Below are positions 1 through 5,034 of a stretch of 15,228 nt of DNA, piece after piece. Below the pieces are notes generated by a model that was not told the DNA's origin, made no database searches, and worked only from the letters and a program-made list of their open reading frames with translations. The stretch's first letter is position 1; each line of letters opens with the position of its first letter. Source of the stretch: an uncultured Eubacteriaceae bacterium (GTDB lineage Bacteria > Bacillota > Clostridia > Eubacteriales > UBA1433); NCBI GenBank assembly GCA_937880125.1, contig CALFLU010000044.1, positions 1 to 15,228 of the forward strand, written 5' to 3'. The position numbers were made by a program, and so were the translations under genes.

Positions 1-12
1 GCAAAGAGCCTA

Positions 13-41
13 TTGACGCACCACGCTGTTTTGTGTATACT
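13..41 (+). promoter_or_regulatory. Putative sigma-70-type promoter of rho
   Basis: TTGACG (13-18) and TATACT (36-41) are separated by 17 bases, close to the vegetative consensus. Transcription would start near base 48, leaving a leader of about 190 bases before rho. The assignment rests on sequence match and spacing only. Confidence 0.6.
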
Positions 42-47
42 GAATTA

Positions 48-240
48 GCGTTATTTTTAAAACGATCCTCTGTTTGTAACCGAGTATGATAATAAATTAC
101 CCATACTATCCTGATATATTTCGACCAACCCTCCCTCTATTCAAAAACCGTTATAGCTTTTTTCGAACGAACTTTATTTTCCGTATTTTTTTGTTGCTTC
201 ATTTTAACGTTAAAATATTCACCATCAAAGGAGTCCTTTC
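48..240 (+). promoter_or_regulatory. Long C-rich, G-poor rho leader, possible autoregulatory (rut-like) region
   Basis: This gene-free stretch is the predicted 5' untranslated region of rho. Bases 101-200 contain 26 C and 9 G, the unstructured C-over-G bias that Rho prefers to bind, so the leader could let Rho terminate its own transcription, as is known for rho in Escherichia coli. A perfect 16-bp palindrome, ATTTTAACGTTAAAAT, lies at 201-216, and the ribosome binding site AAAGGAG at 227-233 is followed by ATG at 241. The composition and palindrome are seen directly; the regulatory role is inferred. Confidence 0.4.
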
Positions 241-1818
241 ATGAAATCCGAAGACGTTCTTTCCAACAACACCACACTGGATGCGCTGCGCCGGCAAGCC
301 AAAGAATTGGGGCTGAAAAATATTTCGCGCCTCAAGAAAAAGGAACTCGTTTCCGCCATCGCCGATGCGCAAAAACGTTATGCAAAGCTCAAAGATCGCA
401 TTCACGACTCCTACGAACTCAAAGGCACACTGCAAGTGCTACCCGAAGGGTTCGGATTTTTAAAAAATGACAAAATGACCTCGCCGCAAGAATATGTCTA
501 TGTCTCCGCTTCCCAAATACAGCGTTTCAAACTCAACACCGGCGACATTATCTCCGGCAAAGTGCGCCCGCCCAAGGACGATGAAAAATATAATGCCATG
601 CTTTTTTTGGAAAACGTCAACGGCATGGCTACTTCCGATATTTTAAAAGATGAAGAACGCAAAATGCAAAATCCCAATGTAAAAGATATGGGGCGCTACG
701 ATGCCTCCCACGTGGGAATTTTGGATATTATGCCGGACGGATTCGGTTTTTTGCGAAAAGAAAATTATTTGCCCGGAGAAGACGATATTTATGTCTCTCC
801 TTATCAAATCAAGCGTTATCGCCTGAGGCGGGGTGATGAAATTACGGGTAAAATACGCATCCCCAACGAGAGCGAGCGCTTTGATGCACTGCTCTTTGTC
901 AACCGTATCAACGGCAAACCCGCTGCAGAAATGCAAAACCGTCCTGTGTTTGAACGGCTGATTCCCGTGTTTCCCGATGAAAAAATTGTTTTGGAAACTT
1001 CCAAAGACGTGCTCTCCACACGCATCATGGATATTTTTTGCCCCATCGGCAAGGGCCAGCGCGGCATGATTGTGGCAGCGCCTAAGGTGGGAAAAACCAT
1101 CCTCCTCAAAGAACTTGCCAATGCCGTCGAAAAAAACTATCCGCAGATTCACTTGATTGTTTTGCTGGTGGACGAGCGGCCCGAAGAGGTTACCGATATC
1201 ATTCATTCGGTCAAAGCCGATGTGGTCTATTCCACCTTCGACCACCCCCCCGCCAATCACATTAAGGCCTCTGAAATGGTTTTGGAGCGCGCCAAACGTT
1301 TGGTGGAAATAGGCCAAGACGTGGTAATTTTAATGGATAGCCTTACACGTTTTGCTCGTGCCAACAACTTGGTTGTCCCCCCCAGCGGCCGAACGCTGTC
1401 CGGCGGCTTGGATCCGGAAGCGTTGTATTTGCCCAAAAAATTCTTCGGTGCCGCACGCAACATTTCGGGCGGCGGTTCACTGACCATCTTGGCTACTGCA
1501 TTGGTTGAAACCGGAAGCCGCATGGACGATGTAATCTTCGAAGAATTTAAAGGCACCGGCAATATGGAGATTCATTTGGAGCGGGACATGGCAGAAAAAC
1601 GTATCTTCCCTGCCATCGACATCTATCGTTCGGGCACACGCCGCGAAGAGCTGCTCCTTTCAGAGGAAGAAATTTCCATCTCCTATAAATTGCGCAAATT
1701 ACTTGCCTCCACGCCCAATCGATATGAACTGACCGAAAAAATCATCAATAAAATCAGCTCTATCGAAAACAATCAACGTTTTATTGACATTATTACGAAA
1801 AAAGGCTCAAATATTTAA
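241..1818 (+). CDS. rho: Transcription termination factor Rho with two tandem RNA-binding domains
   Basis: This is the hexameric RNA-dependent ATPase/translocase that ends transcription of untranslated RNA. The 525 residues hold a Rho N-terminal helical domain (about 12-45), an OB-fold RNA-binding domain (62-128), a second one (159-225) and the ATPase core (about 240-515). Walker A is AAPKVGKT at 279-286; the catalytic glutamate and following arginine of the DERPEE segment are E312 and R313; Walker B ends at D366; the secondary-site R-loop segment FKGTGNMEIHL is intact. Usual Rho length is about 420, and the extra ~100 residues are explained by the domain duplication: the two copies align over 67 residues without a gap, with 28 identities, and both keep GFGFL and YVS..QI.R. 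No frameshift is seen. AAAGGAG lies 7 bases before the ATG. rpmE follows, the usual Firmicute order. Confidence 0.97.
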   Translation: MKSEDVLSNNTTLDALRRQAKELGLKNISRLKKKELVSAIADAQKRYAKLKDRIHDSYELKGTLQVLPEGFGFLKNDKMTSPQEYVYVSASQIQRFKLNTGDIISGKVRPPKDDEKYNAMLFLENVNGMATSDILKDEERKMQNPNVKDMGRYDASHVGILDIMPDGFGFLRKENYLPGEDDIYVSPYQIKRYRLRRGDEITGKIRIPNESERFDALLFVNRINGKPAAEMQNRPVFERLIPVFPDEKIVLETSKDVLSTRIMDIFCPIGKGQRGMIVAAPKVGKTILLKELANAVEKNYPQIHLIVLLVDERPEEVTDIIHSVKADVVYSTFDHPPANHIKASEMVLERAKRLVEIGQDVVILMDSLTRFARANNLVVPPSGRTLSGGLDPEALYLPKKFFGAARNISGGGSLTILATALVETGSRMDDVIFEEFKGTGNMEIHLERDMAEKRIFPAIDIYRSGTRREELLLSEEEISISYKLRKLLASTPNRYELTEKIINKISSIENNQRFIDIITKKGSNI

Positions 1819-1826
1819 AAAACCAT

Positions 1827-1854
1827 TTGCCAAAACAGAAATTCTTGTTATAAT
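1827..1854 (+). promoter_or_regulatory. Putative promoter of rpmE
   Basis: TTGCCA (1827-1832) is followed after 16 bases by TATAAT (1849-1854), with an extended TGT just before it. Transcription would start near 1861. rpmE can therefore be expressed independently of rho; no terminator is visible between the two genes, so readthrough is also possible. Confidence 0.6.
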
Positions 1855-1906
1855 AGATAAGCTGAAATACATTGTTTGATAATGCTTCCGAAAGGAGTGA
1901 TATAAA

Positions 1907-2110
1907 ATGAAAGACGGCATCCATCCAGATTATCAGACCATAACGGTAAAATGCGCCTGTGGCAACACATTCGAAACAGGCTCCACAAACAAAAACGGCA
2001 TTAAAGTAGAAATTTGTTCTCAATGCCACCCGTTTTTCACCGGAAAACAAAAACTTGTTGATACCGGCGGACGCGTTGATCGCTTTAAAAAAAGATACAA
2101 GCTGGATTAG
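1907..2110 (+). CDS. rpmE: 50S ribosomal protein L31, zinc-binding form
   Basis: This is a 67-residue ribosomal protein of the large subunit that sits at the intersubunit bridge. It opens MKDGIHPDY and ends in the basic tract RFKKRYKLD, both typical of bL31. Four cysteines, C16, C18, C37 and C40, form the zinc-binding set of the Cys-containing (C+) form, the form that in Bacillus is replaced by a zinc-free paralogue under zinc shortage. AAAGGAG at 1891-1897 sits 9 bases before the ATG. It has its own promoter and terminator. In many Firmicutes prmC and prfA follow nearby; here the next gene is a cyclic di-GMP enzyme instead. Confidence 0.97.
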   Translation: MKDGIHPDYQTITVKCACGNTFETGSTNKNGIKVEICSQCHPFFTGKQKLVDTGGRVDRFKKRYKLD

Positions 2111-2118
2111 TAAACCAA

Positions 2119-2145
2119 AAAGATGCCGCATAGGCATCTTTTTAT
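2119..2145 (+). terminator. Rho-independent terminator of rpmE
   Basis: AAAGATGCC (2119-2127) pairs with GGCATCTTT (2133-2141) around a 5-base loop, followed by a T-rich run. It lies 8 bases after the rpmE stop codon. Confidence 0.85.
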
Positions 2146-2169
2146 TTTCTTCTTTCTGCAAAGGTATCG

Positions 2170-2198
2170 TTGCGCTCTTATATATAGACTGATATAAT
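2170..2198 (+). promoter_or_regulatory. Putative promoter of the GGDEF-EAL gene
   Basis: TTGCGC (2170-2175) and TATAAT (2193-2198) are 17 bases apart; transcription would start near 2205 with a leader of about 95 bases. The 9-base word GTTGCGCTC occurs at 2169-2177, overlapping the -35 element, and again at 2212-2220 just past the predicted start, which could be a pair of operator half-sites. I do not recognise a cyclic di-GMP riboswitch in the leader. Confidence 0.5.
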
Positions 2199-2299
2199 AA
2201 AAACAGCGTCTGTTGCGCTCAACTCAGTTTTTCTCAGCTGATTATCCTACTGTTTTTACCCTACTATAGCCCTGGAGTAAAAAAGATTATTAAATACAG

Positions 2300-4654
2300 A
2301 TGGTGAGAATATTTTTGAATAAGAAATATATGTTTTTATTAAGCATTCTGCTCGGTCTTGCTTCGCTGCTATATTGCATAACCAACCTTTTGGCCATGCA
2401 ATTTGCAAGCAACTTTCTTGCTTTTATTGTATCTTTTTTAGCGGCTGCAATGATTTTTCTCTCCATAAAAAAAGATGACCCGCACAAAACCGGCTGGTAT
2501 CTTCTCGCCTTTGTGTGCCTAAACTGGGCAATTGCAGACACCATTTGGTTTGTCATGGCCGAGATTTTGCATATGAATCCTTTACACTGCATACCGCTGA
2601 GTTATTTGTATGCCATCACCAATATACTCCTGCTCGCTGCGGGAATTTATTTTTTTGCCACCCATTTTCGCCAATGGCATTTGCCCCAACTCATAGCCGA
2701 TGCATCGGTTTCCTGGCTCATTGTCGTCCTTATTTTGACCAACAATCTTTTGCTCCATATCGATTTTGGCAACTGGTCTATCCATGAAATATTAACCGCT
2801 AATATCTATATCGTTACCAACACCACAGCCTTTGTACTAATTCTCACACTTATCAGTTCCGCACGCGTCAAAAAACTCAGCCGCTGCTTTAACTTAATTC
2901 TTTTGGGCTACATATTTTTTATTTTCACCGACCTGAGCTATGTCTATACCTATGCCCTAAACACCTACCAACCAAACAAATTCATCGACAGCCTCTATGC
3001 ACTTTCCATGGCCTGTTTCGGTTTTTCCGCAATGGCCTCTCTCTCCCCCCACGAGCCCGTCTCCGCACAAATCAGCACGCAAAAACCGCAAAATCTCGGA
3101 ACGCCCAATCGCCTTTTATGGTTTTTTATCGTTCCTCTGTTGCTGTTCCTTTTCGGCTACCTTGATTTACTTGCCTTAATCATGTGCCTTATTGCTTTGA
3201 TTGTCTATCGACTCGTCAGCGGTTACATTCAAACATCCATGAAAAACGAACTTCTTTTGAAAGACATGAAGCATTTAAACGAGCAACTCGAAGAAATTGT
3301 CGCCAAACGTACAGAAGCCCTGCAAACAGCCAATGTGCGACTGGAAGAGGCTTCTTACACCGATCCTTTGACACAGATGCGCAATCGACACGCCTTTACC
3401 AAACACATTGAAACACTCGTTGAGCAACAAAGTGTCTTTTCCGTATTTTATATGGACTTTGATCATTTTAAAGTCATCAACGACTTGCACGGCCACGCCA
3501 TGGGTGATCAGGTTCTTAGGCAAATCAGCCAGCGTTTTTTTACTCTGCAACACCATAACAATTGGTTCTTTCGCCTTGGCGGCGATGAATTTTCGATGCT
3601 TCTGGTTCATCAATCCGATAACGCCACCGAAGCAGCCGCCGAAAACATGCAGATGTGTCTTGAATTGCATCGGCTTGCAAACTTGCGCATGGAGATAGAC
3701 GGCTATGTGTTTCAAATCAACATCAGCATCGGCACATCTACTTATCCCTTTGACACCACAAACAGTGATACGCTGATCAGAAACGCGGATTTGGCCATGT
3801 ATCATGCCAAAAAAAGCGCCATGAAGTCTCCGTGTTTGGCTTACAGCGCACAGTTCAACGAAGCGGTTGAGCGACGAAAGCAGATCGAGTTTTTGCTGCG
3901 CACAATTGATTATGACAATGAGTTTTCGCTCGTCTTTCAACCGCAAATCCATATCCAAGACAACACTGCCATTGCCGCTGAAGCACTTCTTCGCTGGCAC
4001 AGTCCGCTGCTTGTCGCACCTTCCCCTGCCGAATTTTTAGAAATTGCCGCCGAAACGGATTTGATAGTTCAAATCGGAAACTGGGTCATTGACCACGCCT
4101 TTGCTCAAATTTCTCGATGGAATCGCACCTATGACTGCAATTTTACGATATCCGTCAACTTATCCCCGTTGCAATTTGTCAGCGCCAATCTGGCTGCCTA
4201 CATTCAAGAAAAAACAAAACAGCATCAGATTTTGCCTCAATGGATTATTTTTGAAATCACGGAAACACATATTCTGAATACAAGCAATATCGTCCACGAG
4301 ACTTTTACTTCTCTGTCAAAAATGGGCTTTCGATTCTCGGTGGACAATTTTGGTTCGGGCTACTCTTCTCTGACATATTTAACGGCCTTTCCCGTGCAGC
4401 AATTAAAGCTTTCCAAAGATTTAGTTCGCGATATGAACACCAACCAAGAAAATCTATTTATCATCAAAGCCATCCTGTTTTTGGCAAAGGGCTTGAATAT
4501 AGAAGTCATTGCCGAAGGAGTAGATTCCTTTGAACAAGCTGCCGAGTTGCAACAAATGGGGTGCCAAATCATGCAAGGCAACCACTATTCTGCCCCGTTG
4601 ACCTCAGCGGATTTTGAGCAAAAATATTTGCCCTGCAAGTCCTCAACGCCTTAA
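2300..4654 (+). CDS. Membrane-bound GGDEF-EAL cyclic di-GMP signalling protein
   Basis: The 784-residue protein has about ten hydrophobic segments in residues 1-315 forming an unrecognised membrane sensor, a charged linker likely to be coiled coil (about 320-350), a GGDEF domain (about 353-515) and an EAL domain (about 530-780). The diguanylate cyclase signature GGDEF is intact at 427-431, but the inhibitory-site RxxD usually found upstream reads HHNN, so product inhibition is probably absent. In the EAL half E561 (EAL), N620, E652, K703, E739 and Q759 are kept, but the metal-binding DDFG reads DNFG (D682, N683), so phosphodiesterase activity may be reduced. An in-frame stop at 2291 limits the 5' end. 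The ATG at 2300 has only a distant GGAG (2274-2277); TTG at 2315, preceded by GGTGAG at 2302-2307, is an alternative start. No clear dedicated terminator follows. Confidence 0.93.
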   Translation: MVRIFLNKKYMFLLSILLGLASLLYCITNLLAMQFASNFLAFIVSFLAAAMIFLSIKKDDPHKTGWYLLAFVCLNWAIADTIWFVMAEILHMNPLHCIPLSYLYAITNILLLAAGIYFFATHFRQWHLPQLIADASVSWLIVVLILTNNLLLHIDFGNWSIHEILTANIYIVTNTTAFVLILTLISSARVKKLSRCFNLILLGYIFFIFTDLSYVYTYALNTYQPNKFIDSLYALSMACFGFSAMASLSPHEPVSAQISTQKPQNLGTPNRLLWFFIVPLLLFLFGYLDLLALIMCLIALIVYRLVSGYIQTSMKNELLLKDMKHLNEQLEEIVAKRTEALQTANVRLEEASYTDPLTQMRNRHAFTKHIETLVEQQSVFSVFYMDFDHFKVINDLHGHAMGDQVLRQISQRFFTLQHHNNWFFRLGGDEFSMLLVHQSDNATEAAAENMQMCLELHRLANLRMEIDGYVFQINISIGTSTYPFDTTNSDTLIRNADLAMYHAKKSAMKSPCLAYSAQFNEAVERRKQIEFLLRTIDYDNEFSLVFQPQIHIQDNTAIAAEALLRWHSPLLVAPSPAEFLEIAAETDLIVQIGNWVIDHAFAQISRWNRTYDCNFTISVNLSPLQFVSANLAAYIQEKTKQHQILPQWIIFEITETHILNTSNIVHETFTSLSKMGFRFSVDNFGSGYSSLTYLTAFPVQQLKLSKDLVRDMNTNQENLFIIKAILFLAKGLNIEVIAEGVDSFEQAAELQQMGCQIMQGNHYSAPLTSADFEQKYLPCKSSTP

Positions 4655-4709
4655 GTATTTTATTGTAACTTTACAATCATTATTCATCGTTTTCATTGAT
4701 GAAATACTG

Positions 4710-4768
4710 AAAATTGTGGATAACTTGTGCAAAACCCCACTTCAACTCTACAACTTATCCACATTTTT
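4710..4768. repeat. 19-bp inverted repeat with a perfect DnaA-box sequence in each arm
   Basis: The left arm (4710-4728) and the reverse complement of the right arm (4750-4768) match at 17 of 19 positions, consensus AAAAWTGTGGATAASTTGT, around a 21-base spacer. Each arm contains TTATCCACA, the consensus DnaA box, on the minus strand at 4715-4723 and on the plus strand at 4755-4763. It lies 55 bases after the GGDEF-EAL stop codon and is followed by T runs, so as RNA it could also fold into a weak, AT-rich hairpin. The repeat is seen directly; DnaA binding is inferred. Confidence 0.6.
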
Positions 4769-4769
4769 G

Positions 4770-4980
4770 CCGTTTTTTTGAATCCTTTCATCTGTTTGCT
4801 TTTTTTCTTTTTCTCTTAATATTTTCCTTACTTTTTATTTTTTACATTCTTTTAACCGCCTATCTCCTTGCTTTTGTTTAGATTATTTCCCAGCCATCTG
4901 CCCTTCGCTATCTCCTTGCTTTCTTTTATCGCTGTTTTATAAAGGATTCTAACTTCATTTACATCGATGTCAATTTTTTG
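4770..4980. other. Pyrimidine-rich intergenic tract with a 15-base direct repeat
   Basis: I see no gene here. About 79% of bases 4761-4940 are C or T on the plus strand, with long T runs near 4800-4850. The word CTATCTCCTTGCTTT occurs twice, at 4860-4874 and 4908-4922, spaced 48 bases apart. It lies between the DnaA-box repeat and the terminator of the convergent gene. Function is unknown; it could be an easily melted or non-coding RNA-bearing segment, or simply neutral spacer. Confidence 0.4.
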
Positions 4981-4988
4981 CAAAAATA

Positions 4989-5018
4989 AAAAAGCATGCG
5001 TTTTCACACATGCTTTTT
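4989..5018 (-). terminator. Bidirectional rho-independent terminator after the UPF0182 gene
   Basis: AAAAAGCATG (4989-4998) pairs with CATGCTTTTT (5009-5018) around a 10-base loop. T runs follow the stem on both strands. On the minus strand it lies just past the UPF0182 stop codon; on the plus strand it could also stop transcripts coming from the GGDEF-EAL gene. Confidence 0.8.
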
Positions 5019-5034
5019 CATTTTTATGTATTTT

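Noticed and set aside
643..1317. Open frame of 224 codons on the minus strand
   Set aside because: It lies wholly inside rho in antisense, has no recognisable domain or ribosome binding site, and rho is unmistakable.
2205..2299. Cyclic di-GMP riboswitch before the GGDEF-EAL gene
   Set aside because: The conserved GEMM core elements are not recognisable and no strong paired architecture is seen in the 95-base leader.
3275..4000. Open frame of 241 codons on the minus strand
   Set aside because: It is antisense to the GGDEF and early EAL domains, whose motifs are intact in the plus frame.
4662..4677. ATTGTAA/TTACAAT palindrome after the GGDEF-EAL gene as its terminator
   Set aside because: The 2-base loop, the AT-only stem core and the absence of a T run directly after it make it a poor terminator.
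4655..5034. The DnaA-box pair plus AT-rich tract as the chromosomal replication origin
   Set aside because: Only two boxes are present, dnaA and dnaN are not nearby, and the rRNA operon and most genes to the right are transcribed towards this site, opposite to forks leaving an origin here.
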